NCBI RefSeq assembly: GCF_030388245.1
Contig: NZ_CP098361.1
Location: forward strand, 495,001 to 559,000
Length of the DNA: 64,000 nucleotides
Direction: 5' to 3'
Source of the DNA: Paracoccus sp. TOH
GTDB lineage: Bacteria > Pseudomonadota > Alphaproteobacteria > Rhodobacterales > Rhodobacteraceae
Part shown: positions 19,413 through 29,030 of the stretch, piece by piece
Numbering within the stretch: position 1 is the stretch's first letter
Layout: the number at the start of each line of letters is the position of its first letter
Translations under genes and position numbers: made by a program
Notes under the pieces: generated by a model
Seen by the model: only the letters and a program-made list of their open reading frames with translations
What the model was told of the DNA's origin: nothing
The model's database searches: none

Positions 19413-22400
19413 ATGGAACGACGGAATCTGAAAGACTGCACGGAGCTGTGGTGCACACTAGATTGGCAACATGCCGACGAATGTGATATCGTCCTTCACA
19501 ATGCGGGCGTCACAGTGCTTCCAATTGTGATAAGCTACGAGGCTAGCACCATCACAGTCTTCATGGAAGATCAGCAATCCGTGATCATCCCGCTGCCTCG
19601 CTTGGGGAAGCAAACTCACTTCGCTATCCGCTTTGACGGTCCCTGCGGTGTCCAACACACTCGTGCGATCACCCTGGAGATCGACAGCGAGCCCTTGGCC
19701 TCCCTCTTGCTCACTGGAGCCTTTGAACCGACGGTTTTAACCGAGGTAACCTTCGGAGAACCTGTTGTCCCCACCTCTTTTGGTCTCTGGATCGAGCAGG
19801 AAGCAATCGGAAACTTCTCTCTGCTACTTGATCGACATCTTGCAATGTCTGGTGTTTTGACCGCTCGGCATCGCCCTGCGCTTTCTCTGAATATTTCCGG
19901 TTGTCCTGATCGTATCCCGGTAGCCGCAGCGTCTATAGACAATAGTACAAAAAGGGAGCAGAAAGATAATGCCCAATGGCAGATCGATGCCCCTCTTCCG
20001 GGCTGGATCTGGCGCACAGCACACCCTGGCGCTGAGATAGTTGAAATGACAGTCATGGATAATGACAGGCCACTAGGGAATATTTCGATAGGCCGGAACG
20101 ACGTTGTGACAATTATCGACGAGATGGCCTGTCAGGTTGTTCCTGGCACAGCTTCTATCAGTGAACTATGCGCGCTAGAGCACGTCGTCTACGGCGAGCT
20201 AATCAATCGCATCACACCTGAAGCCAAAAGTTTTGTAAAGCAGATTGCACAGACCTACGGTGTCGAAAGCTTTCTAGCTATTTCCTCAACCGAAACCAGC
20301 GCAGTGTCAAAATCCTCTCTCTTCCCGGTCGAGGGTGAGATGATGACCCGGGCGATAGCTGAGGGAGCTGCCTTAGTACTCTCACCTTCATCTGACAGAA
20401 TTGCCGCACTTCAAGGAACCATGCGAGATTTTGGTTTTCTAGGCAATCCTGAACGGATACGTGATTTTGTGTTGCAACTAACGGAACGTTACATTCTTTC
20501 CGGCAGTTTTGATAACCTTGCAAGATTAGCGCAACTTCACGGCGGTATTAAGATACCTGAAAATGCCGACAACTGGGCAATTTCTGTTTCATTACCTTAC
20601 CTAATCCGACAAGGTAACTTAGAACAGGCTAGCGAGGCGATTTGGTCAATCGACCCAGACAGGGGCTGGATCGTAACCCCCGCAATTGCCCACGCTGTTT
20701 CTGAAGCAATGATGCTGCAAATCAGCAAGCCGTCGAGCGTAGAAGCATTGAGTAGGCTCACCTACGGCTATATGAACCTGCTTAGAAAGATGAAAGTAAA
20801 TTATTGGGGACGTGCGCAGTGCTCTGCATTGCTTGAATGCTCGAGCAACCTCGTACAGCAGGCAGTAAGAAAATCTCTGTCATTTCGAAACGACATCGAG
20901 AGCTTCGCCTTGGAGGTACACGGTCTCAGCGAAGAGTTTTGGGACAGAGTGGCCCGCCACAGTGAACATAGTCTGCGGGTAGCCACGGCTGCACGGTACT
21001 TCGAACATCTTCGGGAAGCACAGAACAACCTGGCCCTAGCCGACAAAACCCAGGTGATCGACGCACTACGACATTTTATGGAATATGCTCCCGCCGATAC
21101 ATTGAGATTCGCGCGCGAGCTCTTGCCACAAGAGCTCTTGGCTGATTGTCTGAGCGGAGCAATCTCCGGCTTACGCCCGAAGGTCGGCGCAGATTTGGAT
21201 GAATTCATTCGCGTGGCCGCTCACCCAGCATTCGCCGGAAAGGCCATACCGTTTCGCAATGAATTGCGTCAAGCACTTTTTAGCGCAATTGAGTGCCAAT
21301 CACTCGCGCCAGATTTAACTAGACGCGCAGCACGTGAGCTTTTTTTCTTAGCCGAAACCCATAACAAGAACTATTCCTCTCACGACACGCTGCTGCGTGA
21401 AATTACCTCTTTATCTGCATGTGGCGAGGGCGCTAAAGCTGCCGAGTTCACGGTTTTGCTTACCGCATTACTCGCTTCATGGGGAAGATCAGAAGATGCG
21501 GCTCGGATCGTATCTCATGCCCAAAAGCTTGTTGAGGCCGTCAACACGCAATCGGAGAGTGGTGTAACTCCGGGAATAAAAGCAGCACTGCAGAACCTTG
21601 AATGCGCAGGCGAAACCGGTCTTAGTTATGCTGCATTTATATCTCAGCAGCTACCGGATAGTATATCAAGAAATCAAACTAAAAAAACGAGTGCGCCAGC
21701 CGATCTTGTATTCGGCACAATCGTCACGATCATCTCATGCCGAAAATATCTAAACGAAAGAAAACTTCTAATCGAGGAAACATATGCCAGCCGCCTGGAG
21801 GAACTAGGCATTCCATATCTATTTGTAGTTGGCGGTGATAGCACCAGATTAGAGGGCGATATTCTACAACTTGATTGCTCCGACGATTATGAGGGTTTAC
21901 CAGAAAAAATTCTTTCTGCCGTGGAATGGGTTCAGCAGAACACTGATCACGCGTTCATGTTCAAGATCGACGATGACTGCTTTTTAAATGTAGACGAGTT
22001 CTTTTTCGGTCATTCCTGGAGATCTGCGGATTACTACGGTCGCTGCATAAATAGGCCAGTCGGAAGTATGGATCGGATGTGGCATATGCCCAAATCATCC
22101 ACAATCCGCGCTAAGCTTGAGTTGGATAAGTCTCCGGAACCTTCGGTTTATGCTGATGGTGGATCGGGGTACTCCTTGAGTCGCCGTGCTATGGAGGTGA
22201 TCCTCGATGAATTGCAGACTAGCCGGGGCGCCCTTCTGAAAAATAGCTGTTACATGGAGGATAAGCTTGTTGGAGATCTTCTGGCAGCAGCCGGAATTAC
22301 CCTTTCCTCCGCGGACTATCATGTTTCTGTGTTTCGTAAGCTACCGCTAACCTCGACTCCTGTCAGCATGTACGCTAATTCCTTTCTACCTAGCCGAGTT

Positions 22401-23498
22401 TGGCCAGCAAAATTGGCTCATTTAGATCACCCAAAGCTATTCAAGACGGCCCAAGAGCAAGCTAGCACTGAAACACTTTGGCCGTCCAAAATTTGGCCCA
22501 GCTATTCCCATGCTCATGTCGGCGGAAACTCGAATGCCCTAGATCTAATTACGGCCCCTGAGAAAGCTTGGGCAATACTCGAGCAGCCTCTATCCGTTGT
22601 GGCCTGCATGCGCAATGAAATGACCATATTGCCGCAATTCTTGAACCATTATCGCCGACTTGGGGTCGCATCCTTTTTAATTTCCGACAACTGCTCTACT
22701 GATGGTTCTGCATCCTATCTGGCTGAGCAACCGGATGTTGTCCTATTTTCCTGCGACACTGCATATCGAGAATCAAACTTTGGTGTCGCGTGGCAGCAAG
22801 CTCTCTTGTCTTCGTTCCGTTGTGGTCGGTGGTCCATCGTCGCAGATGCGGACGAGTTTTTAGTTCCACCAGGAGCTGATGGACGGCCTATCGCAGACTT
22901 TCTTGCAGAGGTCGACGCCGAAGGTGCAAACGCTGTTTTAGGACTGCTGCTTGACATGTATCCAGCGGGTGACCTATCCGCTTGTGATCTATCTACAGGA
23001 AGCCCGTTCAAGCTCGCGTCCTATACTGACCAAGTTCCGCTTCAACCTGTTTGGTTTCATGGTCCGTATTCCAACTCACCGGCTTGGATAAGTTCAGTTC
23101 GTCATCGCCTAGCCCCAAACTCTAGCCCAAGTGATTTTACCGCACAAAAGGTATGCATCCTGAAGTATGCTCCTTGGATGCAATTGTCTGCCGGCTTGCA
23201 TTATGTAGGCGATTGCCAAATTTCCGAAACTCCAGCCGTTCTGTGTCATTTCAAATATCATGCTGAGTTTCATGCTAAAGTAATCGAAGAGGTTCAGCGC
23301 AAACAGCACTTTGCAGGCGCCTCCGAATATATAAAATACCTTGATGCGATTAATGCCAATAGCACTATATATGATCCAAGCATCTCCGTACCCTGGCGTG
23401 AAGCACCGATGGTTCGAGAAGCTCTAACTGGACAACTTCACATTTCATGGCCCAACACCCGCACGAGGACAAAGAGGAAAGAGCTACCTCCGGAATAA
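19413..23498 (+). CDS. Giant fused glycosyltransferase (GT31-like plus GT2-like)
   Basis: 1361 aa. Residues 1-200 are beta-rich and lectin-like. A region with LPGWIWRTAHPGAE near 195 and ALEHVVYG near 250 is shared with the 1203-aa protein at 29893. Residues 270-760 are helical. A fringe/GT31-like domain starts near 767 (TIVTIISCRKYLNER, VVGGDSTRLEGDILQLDC, FKIDDDCFLNVDEFF with the metal-binding DDD near 850, DGGSGYSLSRRAM). A Glyco_tranf_2_4-type domain starts near 1056 (VVACMRNEMTILPQFLNHYR, DNCSTDGSASYL, IVADADEFLVPPG). It probably adds two different sugars to a surface glycan. Base composition is more AT-rich than in the paralogue, suggesting separate transfer. No good Shine-Dalgarno is visible. 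Confidence 0.82.
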   Translation: MERRNLKDCTELWCTLDWQHADECDIVLHNAGVTVLPIVISYEASTITVFMEDQQSVIIPLPRLGKQTHFAIRFDGPCGVQHTRAITLEIDSEPLASLLLTGAFEPTVLTEVTFGEPVVPTSFGLWIEQEAIGNFSLLLDRHLAMSGVLTARHRPALSLNISGCPDRIPVAAASIDNSTKREQKDNAQWQIDAPLPGWIWRTAHPGAEIVEMTVMDNDRPLGNISIGRNDVVTIIDEMACQVVPGTASISELCALEHVVYGELINRITPEAKSFVKQIAQTYGVESFLAISSTETSAVSKSSLFPVEGEMMTRAIAEGAALVLSPSSDRIAALQGTMRDFGFLGNPERIRDFVLQLTERYILSGSFDNLARLAQLHGGIKIPENADNWAISVSLPYLIRQGNLEQASEAIWSIDPDRGWIVTPAIAHAVSEAMMLQISKPSSVEALSRLTYGYMNLLRKMKVNYWGRAQCSALLECSSNLVQQAVRKSLSFRNDIESFALEVHGLSEEFWDRVARHSEHSLRVATAARYFEHLREAQNNLALADKTQVIDALRHFMEYAPADTLRFARELLPQELLADCLSGAISGLRPKVGADLDEFIRVAAHPAFAGKAIPFRNELRQALFSAIECQSLAPDLTRRAARELFFLAETHNKNYSSHDTLLREITSLSACGEGAKAAEFTVLLTALLASWGRSEDAARIVSHAQKLVEAVNTQSESGVTPGIKAALQNLECAGETGLSYAAFISQQLPDSISRNQTKKTSAPADLVFGTIVTIISCRKYLNERKLLIEETYASRLEELGIPYLFVVGGDSTRLEGDILQLDCSDDYEGLPEKILSAVEWVQQNTDHAFMFKIDDDCFLNVDEFFFGHSWRSADYYGRCINRPVGSMDRMWHMPKSSTIRAKLELDKSPEPSVYADGGSGYSLSRRAMEVILDELQTSRGALLKNSCYMEDKLVGDLLAAAGITLSSADYHVSVFRKLPLTSTPVSMYANSFLPSRVWPAKLAHLDHPKLFKTAQEQASTETLWPSKIWPSYSHAHVGGNSNALDLITAPEKAWAILEQPLSVVACMRNEMTILPQFLNHYRRLGVASFLISDNCSTDGSASYLAEQPDVVLFSCDTAYRESNFGVAWQQALLSSFRCGRWSIVADADEFLVPPGADGRPIADFLAEVDAEGANAVLGLLLDMYPAGDLSACDLSTGSPFKLASYTDQVPLQPVWFHGPYSNSPAWISSVRHRLAPNSSPSDFTAQKVCILKYAPWMQLSAGLHYVGDCQISETPAVLCHFKYHAEFHAKVIEEVQRKQHFAGASEYIKYLDAINANSTIYDPSISVPWREAPMVREALTGQLHISWPNTRTRTKRKELPPE

Positions 23499-23659
23499 GA
23501 GGATCTTGAAATGGCAGCGCCGAGATCTGCCCCCTTTTTTGTAGCAACAATCCTCCAGCACACAGTAAGACTTCCGCGAAGTATTGGCTTCCTGAACGGT
23601 TGGTGGTAAGGGAATCGAGATGCTAGCAATGAGTCCTTAAGACTTTCGTCAGAGACACC

Positions 23660-24409
23660 TTGGACCAAATGACATTAGAGCATGCCATGACCCACATGAA
23701 CGTAATTCTTACTTCCTCACGCTTCGGAGGACGCTATCTCCTCAAAACGCTTAGCCAGTGCCGCCCAGATTTCATTATTCTACAGGAGGTAATGCGCAAG
23801 GAGACGGATTCTCATCGCACGCTCAGCGATATGACTGGGCTGTCGGTCGATAGACTGAAAGCAATGGCCTCGTCCGAACCCGAGATGCTATGGACGATGA
23901 TCGCAGACTCGGCGAAGGCGAGCGGGAGGAATATCGCAATGCTTGTCTACTATTATCATCAGCCTCGCATATCTGCGCTCTGGGACCGAATTCATCAAGG
24001 AGCCCGCATCGTTCATTTGGTGCGCCGAAATCTCTTCGAAGCTTTCCTATCCCGCCAAGCCGCTCTTCAGAGCAATATTTGGCGACCGAATGAAGATCAT
24101 GATAGCCGCACCGAAAGACCCATTGTATTAAATGAGAAGGATCTACATTCCTATATCAGCGAGCGGACGAGGGATATCGCATGGGCGCGCCGAAGATTCA
24201 CTGCGGGAGATTATCACGAGATATTCTTTGAAGACATTACCCGTACTGCGGGTGTCTGCCTTGATGCAGTCAATCGGTTATTTCCCGCAAATGGGGAGAT
24301 CATACCTCCTGTTTGTTTGACGCCACCATCTCGGAGGACTCGTTCTAACGCCGATCGCGTTGCCAACTATGCCTTTGTTGCGAAATTTGATCGCGAGTAC
24401 TCGTCATGA
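23660..24409 (+). CDS. Sulfotransferase-like protein
   Basis: Up to 249 aa; ATGs at 23660, 23687 and 23696 are possible, and the domain begins NVILTSSRFGGRYLLKTL. That segment replaces the usual PAPS loop (TxxRSGSxxL) with SSRFGGRYLL, keeping the R-x-G-G core. A 3'-phosphate loop-like IVHLVRRNLFEAFLSRQAA lies in the middle, and YHEIFFEDI with a following loop resembles the end of the fold. It would transfer sulfate from PAPS to a glycan. It lies 160 bp after the large glycosyltransferase on the same strand. Confidence 0.72.
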   Translation: MDQMTLEHAMTHMNVILTSSRFGGRYLLKTLSQCRPDFIILQEVMRKETDSHRTLSDMTGLSVDRLKAMASSEPEMLWTMIADSAKASGRNIAMLVYYYHQPRISALWDRIHQGARIVHLVRRNLFEAFLSRQAALQSNIWRPNEDHDSRTERPIVLNEKDLHSYISERTRDIAWARRRFTAGDYHEIFFEDITRTAGVCLDAVNRLFPANGEIIPPVCLTPPSRRTRSNADRVANYAFVAKFDREYSS

Positions 24410-24468
24410 AGGGACGGCCTGGCAGGAATCTGTACGAACTGATGAAGTTCGCCTGACCCCGCATAAGA

Positions 24469-24655
24469 GTAAGCGTTTCCTGGCCCCCACCTTCCCGCCT
24501 TTGTCCTGATCGGCGCATTGGATGTTTGTGATGATCAGGACGGAGTTTCTCCATGGAGGCTGCATTGGAGGTTCTTCCGGCTGGTGGCCGAAGCCGCCGG
24601 AACCGGAAGTGGCCAAATGAGATGAAGGCACGGGTTGTGGCGGCAACGCTGCTGC
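24469..24655 (+). mobile_element. IS66-family left end with start of TnpA
   Basis: The terminal GTAAGCGTTTCCTGGCC at 24469 is followed at 24553 by the first ~30 codons of TnpA (MEAALEVLPAGGRSRRNRKW). The gene breaks near 24650 and joins, head to head, the end of an IS66 tnpC on the other strand. Confidence 0.7.
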
Positions 24656-24699
24656 CACCGCCGTCCGAGCCAGCGAAGAGGCTGTTCTTGCGGTTGAGG
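24655..24699 (-). pseudogene. IS66 TnpC, short distal piece
   Basis: Codes for LNRKNSLFAGSDGGG, the segment right after the recombinase-element insertion point, then ends at the junction with the TnpA fragment. The proximal part is at 27281-28671. Confidence 0.75.
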
Positions 24700-24742
24700 G
24701 CCATCACCCGTTCATTCTGCCCATGTCGGGCAATTTGTTGAG

Positions 24743-25183
24743 GTGCATTATCGCTGGCACGCGCTTTTCGGCCGACAGTTTCGGGTGGAGCGTGTCGACC
24801 GACGCAAGTCCGGCCAGTTCGTCCATATCGAGGTGCTGCCTGGAGTGTTCATGGTCGTGACCGCGTGGATGCTCGATCCGGCGGCTTGCACCGGCATGGA
24901 CCTTGGCACACCGCGCGTGTCGCTCGCGGCCCTGTCAGATCTCGATGACCTTCTGAGTCGGCGCGGTCTTCGGCGAAGCTCTTCCGGTGATCTCATCGCC
25001 GGAAAGGAACAGACCGATGCAAGACCTGCCCATCAAGCCTTCATGCCCCAGGCAACTACAGATGCAGTTCGACTCGAAGCGGTTGCGCGGGATGAGTCTC
25101 CAGGAGCGCCAGCAGGTGGTGACGTGCCTGGCCATCCTCCTGGCCGAAGCGGCGGGAGAAAGCGAACCGGAGGGAAGCGATGA
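24743..25183 (+). CDS. DUF5372-like protein, copy 2
   Basis: Same sequence as the gene at 14660-15100: GTG start, core VHYRWHALFGRQFRVERVDR, low-complexity tail overlapping the 58-aa gene. First gene of the element, reading toward the recombinase. Confidence 0.65.
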   Translation: MHYRWHALFGRQFRVERVDRRKSGQFVHIEVLPGVFMVVTAWMLDPAACTGMDLGTPRVSLAALSDLDDLLSRRGLRRSSSGDLIAGKEQTDARPAHQAFMPQATTDAVRLEAVARDESPGAPAGGDVPGHPPGRSGGRKRTGGKR

Positions 25184-25193
25184 TGGACGGTGA
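25017..25193 (+). CDS. Small element protein (58 aa), copy 2
   Basis: Same as 14650-14826. It starts inside the DUF5372-like gene after AAAGGAA and ends 14 bp inside the recombinase gene. Confidence 0.7.
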   Translation: MQDLPIKPSCPRQLQMQFDSKRLRGMSLQERQQVVTCLAILLAEAAGESEPEGSDDGR

Positions 25194-27252
25194 TCTCCTT
25201 CCGCCGGCCATCCTGCAGCGCAAGGCGGTGGTCTATGTGCGTCAATCAACCCAAGCCCAAGTCGAACTCAACACCGAGAGCCGGCGACGGCAATATGAGC
25301 TGGTCGAGGTCGCGCGTCGTCGTGGTTTCCGGACCGTGGATGTGATCGACGACGATCTTGGCCGCTCCGCCAGCGGCATGGTGGCCCGGCCCGGCTTCGA
25401 GAAGCTCGTCGCCGCCTTGTGCGCCGGGGAAGTCGGCGCCGTGCTCTGCTTTGACGCTTCGCGGCTGGCACGCAATGGCAGGGACTGGCACCACCTGCTC
25501 GAACTGTGCGGGCTTGTCGAGGCGCGTGTCATCGACCTCGATGGCATCTACGATCCCTGCCTGCCGAACGACCGCCTGCTGCTCGGCATGAAGGGCAGCA
25601 TCAGCGAGTTTGAACTCGGGGTGATCCGAGCACGCATGATTGACGCCGCCCGGGCGAAGGCCCGCCGCGGCGAACTTCGGATCAGCGTGCCGATCGGCTA
25701 TATCTGGCATCGCGATATCGGGCTCGGCCTCGATCCCGACTTCCGGCTCCAGCAAGTGATCCGGTTGGTCTTCGAACGGTTCCGCCAACTCGGCAGCGCG
25801 CGGCAGACGCATCTGTCGCTGGCGGCGGAGGGGGTGTTCTTTCCGCGGCCTTCGGACGGGAAGCGCCTGACATCCTTCGACTGGACAGCAATCCGCTACC
25901 GCAATGTCATCGGCCTGCTGAAGAACCCCTTCTACGCAGGAACCTATGTTTATGGAAAGAGCGAGAAGCGGATCGAATTGGTCGACGGGCGCGCGCGCAA
26001 GTCCTACGGCCATGGCAAACCACCGGAAGCGTGGGACGTGCTTATCCATGATCATCATGCCGCCTATATTGATTGGGCGGAATACGAGCGGAACCAGATG
26101 CTGCTCGCAGCCAACGCCTATGGACGTACGGGAGGACAGAAGTCCGGGCGGGGCGGTCGTGCCCTTCTTGCCGGCATGCTGACCTGCGGGCGCTGTGGCC
26201 GCGGCCTGGCGGTCGCCTATGCCGGCGCCCCGCCGGGGCGCCCGACCTATCGCTGCGACCGGCCCAATCTCATGCTCGGCCTGCCACGTTGTCTCAGCTT
26301 CGGCGGTTCCCGTGTGGACGCCGCGATCGCATCGGAGATACTGCGTGTGGTCGAGCCGATGGCGATCGAGGCCGCACTGGAGGCGGAGCGGATGCACAGG
26401 GAAGGAGAGGCCGAGCGTCGGCGCGTGGCCGAACTCGATCTGCAGCAGTCAGAATACGATGCTTCGCTGGCAGAACGGCGCTATGCCGCCTGCGACCCGG
26501 AGAACCGGCTTATCGCAGCCCAGCTCGAGAAGCATTGGGAAGCTGCGTTGCGGCGTGTCGAGGCTTGCCGGGCGCGCCTTGCCGCAACGGATACCTTGGA
26601 CCCGACCGCGCCGATGCCCAACTTCGAGAGCTTGGCGGCGGACCTTTCCGCAGCCTGGTTGGCGCCGGGTGTCACGACCCGAAGCCGCCAGCAACTGATC
26701 CGGGCGCTGATCTCGGACATCATCGCCGATATTGACGACGTGACACGGGAGGTCGTGCTGACGATCCACTGGCAAGGCGGTCAGCATTCGCAATTGCGGG
26801 TGCGTAAGCCAAGGACGGGGGAGCATGGTTGCCAGACGCCCGAGCAGGCTCTGGCCGTGATGGAGCGGATGGCAACGCGCTTTTCCGACACCGATATCGC
26901 GGCCACCTTGAACCGGATGGGCGTGCGCACCGGCCAGGACAAGACTTGGACGGCGCACCGGGTGGCCTCCATCCGCAGGGTGCGCGGTATCCACGCCTTT
27001 CGCTCGGCCGAGAAGGACGGCGCTTGGCTCACCATGCGCGAGGCCGCGGCAAAACTCGGGGTGACCAGCCATGTCGTGCGGCGGATGATCCAGGACGGGA
27101 TTTTGCCTGCCGAGCAGGTCGTTCCGGGCGCGCCTTGGCAAATCCGGGCCGAAGAACTCGAGAGCGAATGCGTCGTCGAGGCACTTAGACAGAAAGGACG
27201 CCCGCGTCACGCGGCCGACCAGAACCAACTTCCAATATTTCCAGACACTTGA
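25180..27252 (+). CDS. 690-aa large serine recombinase, copy 2
   Basis: Protein apparently identical to the one at 12591-14663: catalytic VRQST, recombinase domain, zinc ribbon and C-terminal HTH. Two adjacent ATG codons begin the gene. The stop lies 28 bp before the element end. Confidence 0.92.
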   Translation: MMDGDLLPPAILQRKAVVYVRQSTQAQVELNTESRRRQYELVEVARRRGFRTVDVIDDDLGRSASGMVARPGFEKLVAALCAGEVGAVLCFDASRLARNGRDWHHLLELCGLVEARVIDLDGIYDPCLPNDRLLLGMKGSISEFELGVIRARMIDAARAKARRGELRISVPIGYIWHRDIGLGLDPDFRLQQVIRLVFERFRQLGSARQTHLSLAAEGVFFPRPSDGKRLTSFDWTAIRYRNVIGLLKNPFYAGTYVYGKSEKRIELVDGRARKSYGHGKPPEAWDVLIHDHHAAYIDWAEYERNQMLLAANAYGRTGGQKSGRGGRALLAGMLTCGRCGRGLAVAYAGAPPGRPTYRCDRPNLMLGLPRCLSFGGSRVDAAIASEILRVVEPMAIEAALEAERMHREGEAERRRVAELDLQQSEYDASLAERRYAACDPENRLIAAQLEKHWEAALRRVEACRARLAATDTLDPTAPMPNFESLAADLSAAWLAPGVTTRSRQQLIRALISDIIADIDDVTREVVLTIHWQGGQHSQLRVRKPRTGEHGCQTPEQALAVMERMATRFSDTDIAATLNRMGVRTGQDKTWTAHRVASIRRVRGIHAFRSAEKDGAWLTMREAAAKLGVTSHVVRRMIQDGILPAEQVVPGAPWQIRAEELESECVVEALRQKGRPRHAADQNQLPIFPDT

Positions 27253-27280
27253 AAAAGAGGGGCATAATGACTCACCACTC

Positions 27281-28671
27281 GTCTGGGGCCTGATAGCCCG
27301 CTCGACGATGGCGGAGTCGAGTTCAATCAGGCCGTCGGTCAGGAAGCGCTCGAAGATGTCGCGCCGGGCGATGGCATAGCGGATGGCCTCGGCCAGCTTC
27401 GATTTGCCCGAGATGCGGGGCAGTGTCTGCTGCCAGAGGGCGAACAACTCGGCGACGATGGGCGCGGAGATGGCCTGCCGCGCGGCGGCGCGGGCCTCGG
27501 GGCTCTGGCCGCGCACCTGGGCCTCGAGCTTCCACAGATCGGCCATGCGCTCGACCGTGGTGGTGGCGACCTGGCTGTCCCCCGCGGTGTGGAGCTCAAA
27601 GAACCGCCGCCGGCTATGGGCCCAACATCCAGCGAGGCGCGGGCCATCATTGCCCCCATCCTTGCGGACAAGCTGGTTGTAGGCGGCATAGCCGTCCACC
27701 TGGAGGATGCCGCCGTAGCCGCCGAGATGTCGGCGCACACATTCTCCGGATCGGCTGTCCTCGAAGCGATAGGCCACCATGGGTGGCCCGCTGCCGCCGA
27801 AGGTGCTGTCGTCGCGGGCATAGGCCCAGAGCCAGGCCTTTTTCACCGCGCCGGTGCCGGGCGCGAGGGTCGGCAGGCTGGTTTCATCGGCGAAGACGCG
27901 CGGGCCCTTCAGGATTTCGCCCAGCACATGCGCAGCGAGGATCTCCAGCTCGAAGCCGACCCGGCCCATCCATTGCGCCATCAGACGCCGGTCGATCTCC
28001 ACCCGGTCGCGGGCATAGATCCCTTCCTGCCGGAACAGCGGCAGGCCATCGGCATATTTGGAGACCGCGATCTGGGCCAGCAATGCCTCGGTCGGCAGGC
28101 CGCTTTCGATGATGTGGGCCGGGGCGAGCGCCTGGACGACGCCATCCGCGTCCTTGAACGCATATTTCGGGCGGCGGGTGACGATGACACGGAACCTGGC
28201 CGGAATGACATCCAGCCGCTCCGAGATGTCTTCGCCGATCAGCACTTTCTTTCGGCCCGCGTGTTCCGGCAGGTTCTCGGGTTCGATCACCACCTCGACC
28301 CGCTCGAGATGGGGCGCAAAGCCCTTGCGCGGCCGCGGAGCCTGCTTCTCGCCCGAGGTCCGGCCTTGACCTGTCTGCGACCTCAGCGCCGAGATGCCGG
28401 TTTCGATCTCCTCGAAGACGAAGGTCTGCTGCGCCTCTTCGTCAGCACCAGCCCCAGCAGTGCCAAGCTTCTCGGAGCGCCGCCCGAACCGGGCCCGGTC
28501 ATAGGCCTTCAGGATCTGCATCAGCCGCTTGATCCGCGCGTCGGCATCGAGGCTGCGGGCCTTCAGGGCCGCATTCTCGTCCTCCAGCACGGCCGTCTTC
28601 TCCGCCATGGCGCGGACCATGGCCTTGAGCAGGTCCATGTCATCGGGCAGGGAAAGATCGTCGGTGCGCAT
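27281..28671 (-). pseudogene. IS66 TnpC, proximal part interrupted by the recombinase element
   Basis: About 464 codons from ATG 28671 (MRTDDLSLPDDMDLLK). It has the coiled N-terminus with RFGRRSEKLG, the ISERLDVIPARFRVIVTRRP block, the first Asp in VFADETSLPTLAPG, the second in LQVDGYAAYNQLV, and the Glu motif LDSAIVERAIRPQT right before the insertion. Only 15 bp upstream of the start lies an ISL3-type terminal repeat, so tnpA and tnpB of this element are gone. Confidence 0.85.
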
Positions 28672-28685
28672 GCCGCTGAGGATAA

Positions 28686-28740
28686 ACCAGAAAATGCACC
28701 AACTTTGAGTCAGACCCAAAATTGCATGCCGAAACACAAA
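28686..28740 (-). repeat. ISL3-type terminal repeat remnant
   Basis: Reading leftwards, GGGTCTGACTCAAAGTTGG followed by TGCATTTTC repeats the end at 17607. The 25 bp outside it (GTGTTTCGGCATGCAAT) recur outside the ISL3 end at 35022, so the true terminus may extend to about 28740. No ISL3 transposase remains here. Confidence 0.6.
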
Positions 28741-28741
28741 C

Positions 28742-28942
28742 AATCTGACCTATGGCTCCATCATCAGCGTCTACACCGGGCCGGACGAGGCCATCACGGC
28801 CCTGACCGACGACGGCATCGACGAGCTAACGGACATGCTCAGAGACGCACGCCTCACAGCGGAAACCTGGCACCAGTTCCTCGACGACTTCGTCATCGAT
28901 CCTGAACTCGTGCAACGCTTCAAGGCTCAACCGCCGCGGTAA
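28742..28942 (+). pseudogene. 3' remnant of an unidentified gene
   Basis: 66 codons in one open frame: NLTYGSIISVYTGPDEAIT, then DDGIDELTDMLRDARLTAET, then WHQFLDDFVIDPELVQRFK and stop. Codon use looks genuine, and the acidic helical character suggests a small cytoplasmic protein. The 5' part was removed by the ISL3 end, so no start codon remains. No family recognised. Confidence 0.55.
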
Positions 28943-29030
28943 CAATCGGCCGGTTACAGGCGACGGGGGGGCAGGTCAGGTCGCATCGATGATTCTTGCG
29001 GCCAACTCTTTTCCGGGGCGCGGGGCCCTC

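Larger units (their letters stand above)
24700..27280 (+). mobile_element. Serine-recombinase element inserted in IS66 tnpC, copy 2
   Basis: 2,581 bp with the same two ends as copies 1 and 3. The host tnpC (minus strand) reads CAGAC before and CCTCAACCGC after the insertion, which rejoin to codons for Q-T-L-N-R. The left-flank dinucleotide is AC here and GC in the other two. Confidence 0.9.

Noticed and set aside
26449..28743. 764-codon frame on the minus strand
   Set aside because: It is the IS66 TnpC part plus an antisense run through the recombinase element after the insertion point; not a real fusion gene. The same applies to 12150-13394 and 50233-51366.
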